From assembly GCF_004745485.1 (NCBI RefSeq), contig NZ_RHFG01000002.1, forward strand, positions 327,148 to 391,147: 64,000 nt of DNA, read 5' to 3'. Below are positions 35,858 through 45,284 of the stretch, piece by piece (the first letter of the stretch is position 1; every line of letters starts with the position of its first letter). The notes under the pieces are model-generated. The model was not told the origin of the DNA. It saw only the letters and a list, made by a program, of their open reading frames with translations, and did not search any database. Source of the DNA: Brevibacterium sp. S22 (GTDB taxonomy: Bacteria > Actinomycetota > Actinomycetes > Actinomycetales > Brevibacteriaceae). The position numbers and the translations under genes are program-made.

Positions 35858-35871
35858 AATGTGATCACATT
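35858..35871. promoter_or_regulatory. Perfect palindrome AATGTGATCACATT between -35 and -10
   Basis: It lies between TTGCCG (35849-35854) and TAGAGT (35873-35878), a weak promoter for the amine-oxidase-like gene. Related ATGTGATC copies occur in the YkvI-like promoter (23727-23734, 23746-23753). Confidence 0.5.
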
Positions 35872-35935
35872 TTAGAGTGTGGGCAGGAGCCGATGCGACG
35901 GAGCATCGGCGCGTGCGATTAAGGGGGTGTTCCCC

Positions 35936-37462
35936 ATGAAGGATGCGGTCATCGTCGGAGGCGGACTCGCGGGACTGTCCGCGGCTTGGCGGCTGCGGAA
36001 CTGGGATATCACGCTGTTGGAATCGAGCCATCGAGTCGGCGGACGGATTCGTTCGGAAAACCGCGGCCGATACTTCCTCAACTGGGGCGGACATATGTTC
36101 GCCGGAGGGAAGTCATCGACGAACGAACTCATCACTGAGACCGAGACGCGCACGAGTGAGATCCCCGGGTCCCTGTCGGCGATCTCGATGAACGGCAAGC
36201 TGCTTCTGAACGGTCCGGTCCAGTCCTATCCGTTCCGGATCCCGATGGCGATGAAGGACCGAGTCTCCATGGTCAAGGCCGGGGCCAAGGTCTCCGCCGA
36301 CGTCCTCCGCTACGCCCAGGCCGTGCGCCTGCGCCCGAACGAGACCGCCGAGGCCCGCCAGCAGCGCATCTACGACTTCGAGAACGACCGGTCATTCGCC
36401 GACTACATCGGGGAACTCTCCGAAGACGCCGAGGCGATGTTCCGACCCACGATCACCCGCTCGGCCGCCGACCCCGACGAACTCGCCGCCGGTGCCGGCA
36501 TCGGCTACTTCAGCCTCGTGTGGAACATCGGCCAGGGACTCAACCGCAGCATCAGCGGAGGGCCGTCCAACCTCGTCGAATCGATCGCCGCCCCGCTGCA
36601 GGAGGACATCCGCCTCGACGCGAAGGTCCAGGAGATCGTCCACAAGAAGGACCACGTCGTCGTCCGCTACCGGCAGGACGACATCGACCACGAGATTGAA
36701 GCGCTCACCGTCGTCCTCGCCACCCCGGCCACCGTCGCCCACCGGGTCGCGGTCGACCTGCAGGAGGACAAGCGTGAGGCACTCGGCAAGATCGTCTACG
36801 GCCCCTACGTCTCGGCGGCGTTCCTCACGAATGAGACGGAACCGCAGCCATGGGACGGCGCGTACGGCATCGCGACCCCGAAGCGCTCCTTCAACGTCGT
36901 GATGAACCAGGGCAATATCGTCCGCGGGACCGAGACCGAACGCCAGCCCGGCGGCAGCATCATGACGTTCTCACCGGCGAGCCTGGCCCGCAGGCTGCTC
37001 GACCTCGACGATGCGGACATCCTCGACACGTACATCTCCGACCTCGACGAGGTGCTGCCCGGCTTCGCCGGAATGGTCGCCGAGGCGCAGGTGCAGAGAT
37101 GGCGGACGGGAGCACCGTACTGCTTCCCCCGCCGGGGGAAGCTCCAACCGGCACTGACCTCCCTGTCCGGGCGGGTGTTCCTCGCCGGCGACTACCTCGG
37201 AACCCTGTACACAGAGACGGCGATCAGCTCCGGGCTCACCGCCGCCCAGCAGGCCGCGAACATCCTCGCCACCGCGCGGCAGACCAGGCGACACCACCCG
37301 GTCCAGCACCCCGACGAGAACGAACCGCCACGCCACGATGAGGGGACCGCCTCGGCGCGGGAGACGACGACGGGGATCACCCCGCACACCCGCCACATGA
37401 GCGCCCCAACACCATCAGCCACAGCGACAACCACAGCATCGACGAACTCGGAGGCATCATGA
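35936..37462 (+). CDS. FAD-dependent amine-oxidase/protoporphyrinogen-oxidase-like protein
   Basis: The 508-residue flavoprotein begins with the dinucleotide fold DAVIVGGGLAGLSAAWRLRN and a GG doublet motif HRVGGRIRS. It ends with the FAD-binding VFLAGDYLGTLYTETAISSG of the amine-oxidase superfamily. A polar Thr/Pro/His tail of about 60 residues follows and looks disordered. AAGGGGG precedes the ATG. It overlaps the next gene by four bases, so the two products probably act in one pathway; the substrate is unknown. Haem biosynthesis is unlikely, as no other haem gene is near. Confidence 0.75.
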   Translation: MKDAVIVGGGLAGLSAAWRLRNWDITLLESSHRVGGRIRSENRGRYFLNWGGHMFAGGKSSTNELITETETRTSEIPGSLSAISMNGKLLLNGPVQSYPFRIPMAMKDRVSMVKAGAKVSADVLRYAQAVRLRPNETAEARQQRIYDFENDRSFADYIGELSEDAEAMFRPTITRSAADPDELAAGAGIGYFSLVWNIGQGLNRSISGGPSNLVESIAAPLQEDIRLDAKVQEIVHKKDHVVVRYRQDDIDHEIEALTVVLATPATVAHRVAVDLQEDKREALGKIVYGPYVSAAFLTNETEPQPWDGAYGIATPKRSFNVVMNQGNIVRGTETERQPGGSIMTFSPASLARRLLDLDDADILDTYISDLDEVLPGFAGMVAEAQVQRWRTGAPYCFPRRGKLQPALTSLSGRVFLAGDYLGTLYTETAISSGLTAAQQAANILATARQTRRHHPVQHPDENEPPRHDEGTASARETTTGITPHTRHMSAPTPSATATTTASTNSEAS

Positions 37463-38394
37463 CCACTCAACTGCGCGGCGTCCTCACCGCCCTGACCACC
37501 CCCTTCGACGCCGAGGAGAACATCAACTTCGACGTTCTCAGCCGCATCGTCGACCGTTCGATCAACGGCGGAGTCGACGGACTCGTCGTCGGCGGATCGA
37601 CCGCCGAATTCGCCACGATGACCGCCGAGGAGCGGGAGACGATGGTCGAATTCGTCATCGACCGTGCCGCCGGCCGCGTCCCCGTCGTCGCACAGACCGG
37701 GGCGACGACCACCCGCGAGGCCATCCGCCAGTCGAAGGCCGCGCAGGCCGCCGGTGCCGACGTGCTCATGATCGTCACCCCCTACTACGAGCCGCTCACC
37801 CTGGCCGAGACCCTCGACTACATCCGCACGGTCGCCGCTGCCGTCGACATCGACGTCATGCTCTACAACATCCCCGGAGCCACCGGGGTCAACCTCGACC
37901 CGGACACAGTCCTCACCCTCGCCGAGGAGATCCCCAACGTCCGGTACATCAAGGATTCCAGCGCGGACTGGGAACAGGGACTCAAGCTCATCCACCACCA
38001 CAGCGACGTCATCGGCACCTTCATCGGCTGGGATTCCTACATCTACTCCGGCCTCGTCGAAGGTGCCGCCGGAATGGTCGCCGGTGCCGCGAACGTCGTT
38101 CCGGCCGAGATCGTGTCCGTCTCTGCGAAGATCGTGGCCGGCGACCTGGCCGGGGCACTCCAGGAGTGGAAGAGGCTCTACCCGGTCATCGACGCGATGA
38201 TCTCCGAACCCTTCATCCAAGCGGTCAAGACCGGACTCGAACTCCAGGGCGAACCCGTCGGGTCACCTCGGCGTCCGATGGCCGACACCGACCCCGATGC
38301 CAGGGACCGGATCAAGAGCGCGCTTGCCGGGCTGAGGCTCAGCGCCTCGTCTTCTCGACGAGACGCGCGTGCACTTCGGCCGGGAGTTCGATGA
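37459..38394 (+). CDS. Dihydrodipicolinate synthase family aldolase/lyase
   Basis: A TIM-barrel class I aldolase of the DapA/NanA family, 311 residues. GVLTALTTPFDAEENINFD, GLVVGGSTAEFATMTAEER, LYNIPGATGVNLDPDT and the Schiff-base lysine in VRYIKDSSAD are visible. GGST replaces the GTTGE of true DapA, so lysine synthesis is unlikely and a 2-oxoacid aldolase or dehydratase role is more plausible. The C-terminus runs 56 nt into the convergent reductase gene and ends in an unusual Ser/Arg-rich tail. Confidence 0.8.
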   Translation: MTTQLRGVLTALTTPFDAEENINFDVLSRIVDRSINGGVDGLVVGGSTAEFATMTAEERETMVEFVIDRAAGRVPVVAQTGATTTREAIRQSKAAQAAGADVLMIVTPYYEPLTLAETLDYIRTVAAAVDIDVMLYNIPGATGVNLDPDTVLTLAEEIPNVRYIKDSSADWEQGLKLIHHHSDVIGTFIGWDSYIYSGLVEGAAGMVAGAANVVPAEIVSVSAKIVAGDLAGALQEWKRLYPVIDAMISEPFIQAVKTGLELQGEPVGSPRRPMADTDPDARDRIKSALAGLRLSASSSRRDARALRPGVR

Positions 38395-39349
38395 CCTCGA
38401 GGTTGCGCTTCCGGCCGAAGTCGATGCCGAAGTCGCGGTTCAGCCGGTCGAGGTGCGATGCGATGCGATCGGTGTAGCCCGGGTCGAAGGCGTCAGCGGC
38501 GATCGCGATGACGAAAAGTCCAGTGCCCGGACTGTCCTCGCCGCTGTCGAAAGCAGGCGCATCGACGGAGAAACGACCTCCGCCGTGGACGGAGAGCAGT
38601 TCGACCATGAGCGCGATATTGCTGCCCTTGACCCCACCGAACGGCAGCAGGGAACCGGCGAGGGCAGCCTCTGCATCGATCGTGGCCGACCCGTTCGGGT
38701 CCTGCGCCCACCCCTCGGGGATCGGTTCTCCTCGGTCCGCGGCATGACGGATCTTCACCCATGCGGTCTCACTGCTCGCCTGATCGAACATGCGTGGACC
38801 GTCGGGGTGCGGGACGGCGAAGGAGTAGGGGTTTGTCCCGGTGGCTGCGCGCGTCGATCCGAACAGCGACATCAGTGCCGGCGAATCGGCTCCCGCGATC
38901 GCCAGCAGGCCATGGTCTGCGAGTCGGCTCGTATAGTAGCCGAGCTCCCCGGCGGTGAAGGCATTGGCGATGTTGAGGATGGAGATGCCGAACTTCGCCG
39001 AGGACGCGGCGAAGGCCTCGACCACCTCGTCGAAGGCGAGCTGCGCGATGCCTCGATCGGCATCGACATGATGAGCGGCAGGCAGGGGATTCGATACCGT
39101 CGGACTCGCCTGCCCGTTGATTCGACCGGCTTCGAGCCCGTCGAGGTAGTCGAAGAGATGCGCAGTGCCGACGGCGGTCTTGCCCCGTCGCTCGGCTGCC
39201 ACTGTCGCCTCCGCCAAGGACTGCGTCAGTGCGGGTGACCCGCCGGCCGCGGCGATTGCTGGGATGCACAGGTCCCGCAGCTCGGTGACTGTCAGGGACA
39301 CGATCGGGGAGGCGGAAGTCTCTGGCATGCCCTTCACGCTACCCGACAC
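38339..39349 (-). CDS. Ldh-family NAD(P)H-dependent oxidoreductase (malate/ureidoglycolate dehydrogenase fold)
   Basis: The 336-residue protein belongs to the YlbC/YiaK/MDH2 fold rather than Rossmann dehydrogenases: ALTQSLAEATVAAERRGKTA, GTNPYSFAVPHP, LPFGGVKGSNIALMVELLS. Family members reduce 2-oxoacids, ureidoglycolate or cyclic imino acids such as pyrroline-2-carboxylate. An ATG at 39328 is an alternative start. Its 3' end overlaps the DapA-like gene on the other strand. Confidence 0.78.
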   Translation of the reverse strand: MSGSVKGMPETSASPIVSLTVTELRDLCIPAIAAAGGSPALTQSLAEATVAAERRGKTAVGTAHLFDYLDGLEAGRINGQASPTVSNPLPAAHHVDADRGIAQLAFDEVVEAFAASSAKFGISILNIANAFTAGELGYYTSRLADHGLLAIAGADSPALMSLFGSTRAATGTNPYSFAVPHPDGPRMFDQASSETAWVKIRHAADRGEPIPEGWAQDPNGSATIDAEAALAGSLLPFGGVKGSNIALMVELLSVHGGGRFSVDAPAFDSGEDSPGTGLFVIAIAADAFDPGYTDRIASHLDRLNRDFGIDFGRKRNLEVIELPAEVHARLVEKTRR

Positions 39350-39364
39350 CGCCCGTGGCTCACC

Positions 39365-40288
39365 TCAGAGGTCACCGGCGTCCGGGGCCGGATCGGAATG
39401 GGAGCTCAGCGCCTCGGCGATGGCCTTCGCCTCCCGGCGCAGCAGAGCGACGAGACGTTCGACCCGTGAACCGGTGATGCGGTCGGCGATCGACGCGATC
39501 GACAGTGCCGCACGCGGGCGGGAGCCGCGGATGCGCAGCGGCACCGCCACCGCCCACGACCCCTTCGCGAAGAGCCCCGGGTTGTGGACGAAGCCGTCGA
39601 TTCGGGCCTGATCGATGATGTCGCGCAGGTGAGGAACGGAGACCTTCGGATACCTCTCGGCGAGGATCTCGGCGTTGGCCTCGAACTGGGCGTCCACCTC
39701 GGCGGGGGAGAGCTCGGAGAGGATCGCCAACGATCCCGCACCGATGCCCAGCGGGTGTCGGTCGCCCACGGACAGGGCGTTGTTGAAGATCTCGCCGAAG
39801 CCCTCCTCGCGGCGGGCGCAGATCGAATAGCTGCCGGTGCGCAGGGTGAGGAACACGGTGTCCTGACTGAGCTCGGCCAGACGCAGCAGACTCGACTCGG
39901 ATTCTGTGACCAGCGGATCCACTGATTTCTGTGCGAGTTGGCCGAGGATCTGCGATTGCACGCCGAGGCGGTATCCGCCCTCTTCGAGGCGCTCGACATA
40001 GCCCATGGTGATCAGCGCTTGGAGCATGCGGTGGACGCTGGCCTTCGGGCGGCCGCTGATCGAGGCGAGCTCTGACAGGCTCGCCCCCTCGCGACGTTCT
40101 CCGGCGATGAGACCGACGAGGTTGAGCAGCGTCAGCGCGCGTTGGATGCTCTGTGCGCCCGTGCCCGGTTCGAGGCTGTCGACGGCATGGGCGACATTGA
40201 ACGAAGCCGACCGGCGCAGAAGCCGACCGCGCATCTTGATGCGATACTCCTCGCGGAGGTCCTCATTCGAATCGGCGCCGTTGTGCAT
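39365..40288 (-). CDS. IclR family transcriptional regulator
   Basis: The helix-turn-helix ASLSELASISGRPKASVHRM is followed by an effector domain (GGYRLGVQSQILGQLAQKSV, HPLGIGAGSLAILS). 307 residues, with about 40 extra N-terminal residues before SIQRALTLLNLV, so the true start may be later. It is 15 nt upstream of the Ldh-family gene on the same strand and divergent from the GMC oxidoreductase gene; either could be its target. Confidence 0.85.
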   Translation of the reverse strand: MHNGADSNEDLREEYRIKMRGRLLRRSASFNVAHAVDSLEPGTGAQSIQRALTLLNLVGLIAGERREGASLSELASISGRPKASVHRMLQALITMGYVERLEEGGYRLGVQSQILGQLAQKSVDPLVTESESSLLRLAELSQDTVFLTLRTGSYSICARREEGFGEIFNNALSVGDRHPLGIGAGSLAILSELSPAEVDAQFEANAEILAERYPKVSVPHLRDIIDQARIDGFVHNPGLFAKGSWAVAVPLRIRGSRPRAALSIASIADRITGSRVERLVALLRREAKAIAEALSSHSDPAPDAGDL

Positions 40289-40379
40289 GCCTCCATTATG
40301 GCCCGTGCATGTCCGGGAGCCGACCGCAGACTCAGGGGAACCGGCTGTCGGTGGGCCGCCTAGGCGAGCTGACCTGGAG

Positions 40380-40401
40380 CGATCCCCCTCCCCGGGGATC
40401 G
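40380..40401. repeat. Dyad CGATCCCC-6-GGGGATCG in the IclR/GMC divergent gap
   Basis: Perfect 8-bp arms lie in the 238-bp gap between divergent genes, about 125 bp before the GMC start codon. It may be an operator for the IclR product. No clear -35/-10 pair was seen in the gap. Confidence 0.4.
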
Positions 40402-40526
40402 GGGACCATTTGTGGTTCGGTCACAATCGACGGCCGTGAAGTCTGGGTCGACTGACGAAGCATCCTTGCTGTGTTCTGCACCACACTCGAATTGCACAGA
40501 AGCAATGACGCAACAGTGAGGACATC

Positions 40527-42137
40527 ATGTACGACTACATCGTTGTAGGAGCAGGATCAGCCGGATGTGTGCTGGCCGCACGACTGAGCGAAGACCCGGA
40601 CGTCAAGGTCGCGCTCATCGAAGCCGGAGCCGCCGACACCGCCGACGAGATCCACATCCCAGCCGCATTCAGCACCCTGTTCAAGAGCCAGTGGGACTGG
40701 GATCTCGACACCGAACCGGAACTCGAACTCCACCGCCGCCGCGCCTACCTTCCCCGCGGCAAGATGCTCGGCGGGTCGAGTTCGATGAACGCGATGATCT
40801 ACATGCGCGGCAACCAGGCCGACTACGACCAGTGGGCCGCCGACGGTGCCGAAGGCTGGTCCTATGACGAGGTGCTTCCGTACTTCCGCAAGGCCGAGTC
40901 CAATGAACGCGGTGCTGATGACTTCCACGGAGCCGACGGCCCGCTGACCGTGTCCGAGAGCCGGTCGATGAATCCGCTGTGCGACGCCTGGGTCGACGGT
41001 GCCGTCGAAGCCGGCTACCCGCACAACGAGGACTTCAACGCCGGCGAGCAGCTCGGCGTCGGCCGGTTCCAGACGACTCAGCGAGGCGGCATGCGCTGTT
41101 CCACCGCCGTCGCCTACCTGCACCCGGTGGCGGACCGGAAGAACCTCACCGTCATCACCGACGCCCACGCCCGGAAGGTCGTCTTCGAGGGACAGCGCGC
41201 CGTCGGCGTCGAGATCGAACGCTACGGCGAGATCGAGGAGATCCGCGCCGAACGCGAGGTCGTCCTCTCGGCCGGTGCCTATGGGTCGGCCCACCTGCTC
41301 CTGCTCTCCGGAGTCGGACCGGCCGCCCAGCTCGACGCCTTCGGCATCGAGGAGGTCGCGGACCTGCCGGTCGGCGAACGGATGCAGGACCACTATATGG
41401 TCATGCTCAACTACACGACCGAACTCGAAACGCTCAAGACCGCCGTCTCTCCGGCCAACGCCGAACTCCTGCAGACCGAAGGCCGCGGCCCCCTGACCTC
41501 GAACATCGGCGAGGCCGGCGGCTTCTTCGAAACCCGTGACGGGCTGAATGGCCCCGATGTGCAGTTCCACTCCACCCCCTGCCTCTTCGCCGAGGAGGGA
41601 CTGGGCGCCCAGACGGTCCAGGGCCTGGCAGCCGGACCCTGCGTGCTCAAACCCACGAGCACCGGAACGCTCACCCTGCGCTCGCCCGACCCACACGTCG
41701 CCCCGCGGATCCTCCACAACTACCTCGGATCCGATGAGGACAAGCAGAGCATCCTCGCCGGTCTGCGCATCGCGCTGAGCATCGCCTCCCAGCCGGCGAT
41801 GCAGAAGGTCATCTCCGGCGACCACATCGTGCCGGACGGAACGAGCGACCAGGAGCTGCTCGAATTCGCCCGCCAGGTCGGCCAGACGCTCTACCACCCG
41901 ACCTCGACCTGCTCGATCGGCCACGTCGTCGACCCTGAGCTCAAAGTCATCGGCGTCGAAGGTCTGCGCGTCGCCGACGCCTCGGTGATGCCGACCGTCG
42001 TGCGCGGCAACACGAACGCCCCGACGATCATGATCGCCGAGAAGGCCGCCGACCTCATCGGGTCCGACGGCACCACCACAACCACCGTCGCCGAGGCGAC
42101 CACCCCCACCACGCAGAAAGAGGAGGTTCCGGCATGA
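40527..42137 (+). CDS. betA: GMC oxidoreductase, choline dehydrogenase-like
   Basis: The 536-residue flavoprotein has the GMC FAD fold YIVVGAGSAGCVLAARLSED, the second signature PRGKMLGGSSSMNAMIYMRG, and catalytic His and Asn in YHPTSTCSIG and VRGNTNAPTIMIAEKAADL. These match choline dehydrogenase (choline to betaine aldehyde). Overlap by four bases with an aldehyde dehydrogenase gene supports this, but other alcohols cannot be ruled out. The C-terminus is Thr-rich. Confidence 0.8.
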   Translation: MYDYIVVGAGSAGCVLAARLSEDPDVKVALIEAGAADTADEIHIPAAFSTLFKSQWDWDLDTEPELELHRRRAYLPRGKMLGGSSSMNAMIYMRGNQADYDQWAADGAEGWSYDEVLPYFRKAESNERGADDFHGADGPLTVSESRSMNPLCDAWVDGAVEAGYPHNEDFNAGEQLGVGRFQTTQRGGMRCSTAVAYLHPVADRKNLTVITDAHARKVVFEGQRAVGVEIERYGEIEEIRAEREVVLSAGAYGSAHLLLLSGVGPAAQLDAFGIEEVADLPVGERMQDHYMVMLNYTTELETLKTAVSPANAELLQTEGRGPLTSNIGEAGGFFETRDGLNGPDVQFHSTPCLFAEEGLGAQTVQGLAAGPCVLKPTSTGTLTLRSPDPHVAPRILHNYLGSDEDKQSILAGLRIALSIASQPAMQKVISGDHIVPDGTSDQELLEFARQVGQTLYHPTSTCSIGHVVDPELKVIGVEGLRVADASVMPTVVRGNTNAPTIMIAEKAADLIGSDGTTTTTVAEATTPTTQKEEVPA

Positions 42138-43660
42138 CCGAGATCCCCAGCTACCGCATGTACATCGACGGCCAGTGGGTCGACACCCCTGAAACCCATG
42201 CGATCACCTCGCCGGCCACAGGCCAGACCGCCGCCCGAGTCGCCTTCGGCGGAGTCGAGCACGCCGATGCCGCAGTCGCCGCTGCCGCCGCCGCTCATAA
42301 AGAGGGCACCTGGTGGAACATGACGCCTGATCAGCGCGCAGACATCCTTGATCGGATCGCCGCGAGCATGGAGGCCAAGGCCGACCGACTGGCAGCCCTG
42401 GCGACCGCCGAGAACGGAGTCACCGTGCGTACCGCCGGCGCCTTCCACATCGGACTCGGCACCGCGAACCTGCGAGTCTTCGCAGGCATGGCCCGCGGCT
42501 TCACCCCCGAACAGGACAATCCGCTGGCCCCCGAGTCACCGGATTCGCGGGCGACCATCCGCCGCGAACCCATCGGCGTCTGCGCAGGAATCGTACCCTT
42601 CAACTTCCCCCTCGTCCTCGCGGGATGGAAGCTCGGACCGGCACTGGCAGCGGGCAACACCTTCGTCCTCAAAGCCGACGAGAACACCCCGCTGACCCTG
42701 CTCGAACTCGCCCGCTCGGCCGAAGAGGCAGGCCTGCCGCCCGGCGTCCTCAACGTCATCACCGGTCCCGGTGAGACCGTCGGCGCCCGCCTCGCCGAAC
42801 ACCCGGACGTGCGCAAGATCGGCTTCACCGGATCCACCGAAGTCGGCAAGTCCGTGCAGCGCGCAGCCGCCGACAACCTCAAGAAGGTGACCCTCGAACT
42901 CGGCGGCAAGGGACCGAACATCATTCTCGACGATGCGGACCTCGACGCCGCGATCGACGGCTCGATCTTCGCGTTCCTCATGTACTCCGGCCAGGTGTGC
43001 GAATCCGGCACCCGACTGCTCGTACCCAATTCCCGCAAGGACGAGATCGTCGACCGCCTCATCACCCGTCTGAAGGACGTGCGGATCGGCGATCCCACTG
43101 ACCCCGCCTCGGACATGGGCCCGGTCGCCTCGGCCGACCAGAAGGCCAGGGTCGAGCGCTACCTCCAGATCGCCGCCGAGGAGGGAGCGACCCTGGCCTA
43201 CCGCGGAACCCTTCCCGAGGGGCAGATGTTCGAGAACGGTGCGTGGGTGCCGCCGATCGTGTTCACCGATGTCACCAACGACATGCGCATCGCCCGCGAA
43301 GAGGTGTTCGGACCCGTGCTCGTCGTCATCGGCTACAACGATGTGGCCGAGGCGGTCGAGATCGCCAACGACAGCGATTACGGACTCTCCGCCGGAGTCT
43401 GGGGCTCCTCCGAGCGTGCCCGCGTCGTCGCCGCCGAACTCGAAGCCGGCACGGTGTGGGTCAACGACTGGCACGCGGGCTTCCCGTTCAACCCGTTCGG
43501 CGGCTACAAGCAGTCCGGCATCGGCCGGGAGCTCGGTCCCGACGCCCTGGCCGAATACACGCAGGTCAAGTCCGTCCACGAAAGCCTCGACAACGACTGG
43601 GCCAAACACGGCTACGCTCTCGTGCTGCCGGCTCCCGCACAGGTCCCGGCCGGCGTCTGA
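42134..43660 (+). CDS. betB: NAD(P)-dependent aldehyde dehydrogenase, probably betaine-aldehyde dehydrogenase
   Basis: The 508-residue ALDH carries the general base in VTLELGGKGPNII and the nucleophilic cysteine in YSGQVCESGTRLLV. GSTEVGKSVQ binds the cofactor and NPFGGYKQSGIGRE closes the fold. Coupled to the GMC dehydrogenase gene (ATGA), it would oxidise the aldehyde that enzyme makes, giving glycine betaine if the substrate is choline. Confidence 0.82.
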   Translation: MTEIPSYRMYIDGQWVDTPETHAITSPATGQTAARVAFGGVEHADAAVAAAAAAHKEGTWWNMTPDQRADILDRIAASMEAKADRLAALATAENGVTVRTAGAFHIGLGTANLRVFAGMARGFTPEQDNPLAPESPDSRATIRREPIGVCAGIVPFNFPLVLAGWKLGPALAAGNTFVLKADENTPLTLLELARSAEEAGLPPGVLNVITGPGETVGARLAEHPDVRKIGFTGSTEVGKSVQRAAADNLKKVTLELGGKGPNIILDDADLDAAIDGSIFAFLMYSGQVCESGTRLLVPNSRKDEIVDRLITRLKDVRIGDPTDPASDMGPVASADQKARVERYLQIAAEEGATLAYRGTLPEGQMFENGAWVPPIVFTDVTNDMRIAREEVFGPVLVVIGYNDVAEAVEIANDSDYGLSAGVWGSSERARVVAAELEAGTVWVNDWHAGFPFNPFGGYKQSGIGRELGPDALAEYTQVKSVHESLDNDWAKHGYALVLPAPAQVPAGV

Positions 43661-43687
43661 GGTCAGTGACCGGCCTGAGCCGGACCG

Positions 43688-43745
43688 AACCCCGCGCCGA
43701 GGTGGTCCTCCCGAAATCTGGGAGGTGCCGCCTCGGCGCGGGGTT
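43688..43745. terminator. Bidirectional terminator between ALDH and PucR genes
   Basis: AACCCCGCGCCGAGG (43688-43702) pairs perfectly with 43731-43745. An inner CCTCCC/GGGAGG stem (43707-43712, 43720-43725) closes the loop. It separates convergent genes and includes the recurrent 10-mer. A TTTC follows on the plus strand. Confidence 0.75.
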
Positions 43746-43804
43746 TCGCTGTTCGGGTGTGAGCGCCCGGGATCAGGGCGGGATCACCTCGGCGCGGGGA
43801 TTCC

Positions 43805-45043
43805 TCATCTGTGGGACGGGGTCCTGGCGTGGGCGGTGAGCATGCGGATGGCCACGATCGTCTCCTGCAGATCCGTGAAGCTGCGGACATTGCGGCCGGT
43901 GCGCTCGGCCGCCGAGTCGACGCGGTAGTACGCGGTGTTCACATGCACGTGGAGGCGCTCGGCCGCGAGCTTCGCATTGAGATCGCAGGCCGCGTACTCG
44001 AGCAGCGTCTCGATGAGGACCCCGCCCGCGGCGAGGTCGTCCTCGACGAAGCGACGCAGCTCGGGACGGATGAGCCGGTGGGCCACCTCGTCGTCGAGGG
44101 TGACGAGATAGTCGAGCGGGGTGAGCACGTGCAGCGACCGGACGCCCGGGGCCCCATCGAGGCTCTCCCGGGCGAGCACGGCCTCCCGGTATGCCTCGGG
44201 CACTCGGTCGAGGCCTTCGTGGACGGTTGACGTGCCTACGCACAGGTCGGTGCCGTGGCGGGCCAACTCCTGATGGACCCGTTCGAGATCGGCCAGGGTG
44301 GTGGACCCGTCGGAGGTCACCGGGGTGATGCCGACGATCTGGTCCTGGAGGACCACGGCGATGCCGCGTCGGCCGACGTCGAAGACCGAGCGCAGGGCCG
44401 TGACGACCTCGCGCAGACCCCGATCATCACGCAGCGGCGTCTGTGAGGTGGCCGTGGCGACGAGCACGCGCGAATCCGGGCGGAGGTCGGACACCTCGGC
44501 GAGGTCGGCGCTGGGCCCCGGTGCCAGACGTCGGCCCGACAGCAGGTCATCGACGAGGTCGCGGCGGACCCGGTCGCCCTCGGCCATGTCGAGCTGCTGG
44601 GTCTCGAGGTAGGCGACCGCCCCGACGGAGCTGCCGACCTCGATGACGCTCATGACGTGGATGGCGATGTGCAGCGCCTCGTCGCGGGTCTCCTGTTCGG
44701 AGTCCGAGGCGTCGACGATCGCCTCCCACAGGGTCTCCTGACCGATCCGGAATCCGGTGAGGAAGTCCGGCAGTGTCACACCCTGCCGCAGCCGGCGCCT
44801 GGCCTGGGAGGCGGTGATCGGGAAGTCCTCGGCCGTGGCGCGGCGTCCCTCCTCCAAAGGGGTGAGTGCGGCTTCGAAGACGGTGTACGTGTGTGCGGTG
44901 AGGTCCTCGGCGAGGCTCTTGTCCGGACTGCGGGGATAGGCAGGCACCTCCCGCCAGGTGCGGCTGACCGACCGCTGGACCGTGGCCGGCAGCGATGCGC
45001 GGACACGATCGACGATGCGTAAGACAAGCGGATTTGCGACCAT
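43805..45043 (-). CDS. PucR/CdaR-type transcriptional regulator
   Basis: A GGDEF-like central region (GIAVVLQDQIVGITP) precedes the C-terminal PucR helix-turn-helix LNAKLAAERLHVHVNTAYYR and VRSFTDLQETIVAIRML. I start it at ATG 45043 (412 residues); the frame is open further upstream but reads as Arg/Ser/Pro-rich noise. Two CATACGATC copies (45041-45049, 45052-45060), 11 bp apart, overlap the start codon. PucR-like proteins often activate nitrogen-compound catabolism, which fits the choline genes next door. Confidence 0.8.
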   Translation of the reverse strand: MVANPLVLRIVDRVRASLPATVQRSVSRTWREVPAYPRSPDKSLAEDLTAHTYTVFEAALTPLEEGRRATAEDFPITASQARRRLRQGVTLPDFLTGFRIGQETLWEAIVDASDSEQETRDEALHIAIHVMSVIEVGSSVGAVAYLETQQLDMAEGDRVRRDLVDDLLSGRRLAPGPSADLAEVSDLRPDSRVLVATATSQTPLRDDRGLREVVTALRSVFDVGRRGIAVVLQDQIVGITPVTSDGSTTLADLERVHQELARHGTDLCVGTSTVHEGLDRVPEAYREAVLARESLDGAPGVRSLHVLTPLDYLVTLDDEVAHRLIRPELRRFVEDDLAAGGVLIETLLEYAACDLNAKLAAERLHVHVNTAYYRVDSAAERTGRNVRSFTDLQETIVAIRMLTAHARTPSHR

Positions 45044-45284
45044 ACGATCAGCATACGATCTGTTCTTGTTGTTCGGCCACAAGTGACGGCTCGCGATTCT
45101 GTCGTACATCCCGTTGTCCACGGTCGCCGACAGCGGCAGAGTGGGCGATATAGGGCCGAACGGCGGAAGTCGATTCCGGTCCGGAGCCGACTCTTCTCCT
45201 GTGCTGGGACCACAACCAGTGGTGGTTCCGATTGCACCAGCACCGAGCCGATCAAAGACGAACGAATCAAGCCTGGAGGAAGCC

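Noticed and set aside
37459..38394. dapA for lysine biosynthesis
   Set aside because: The substrate loop is GGST rather than GTTGE, and the gene is coupled to a flavin oxidase rather than lysine genes.
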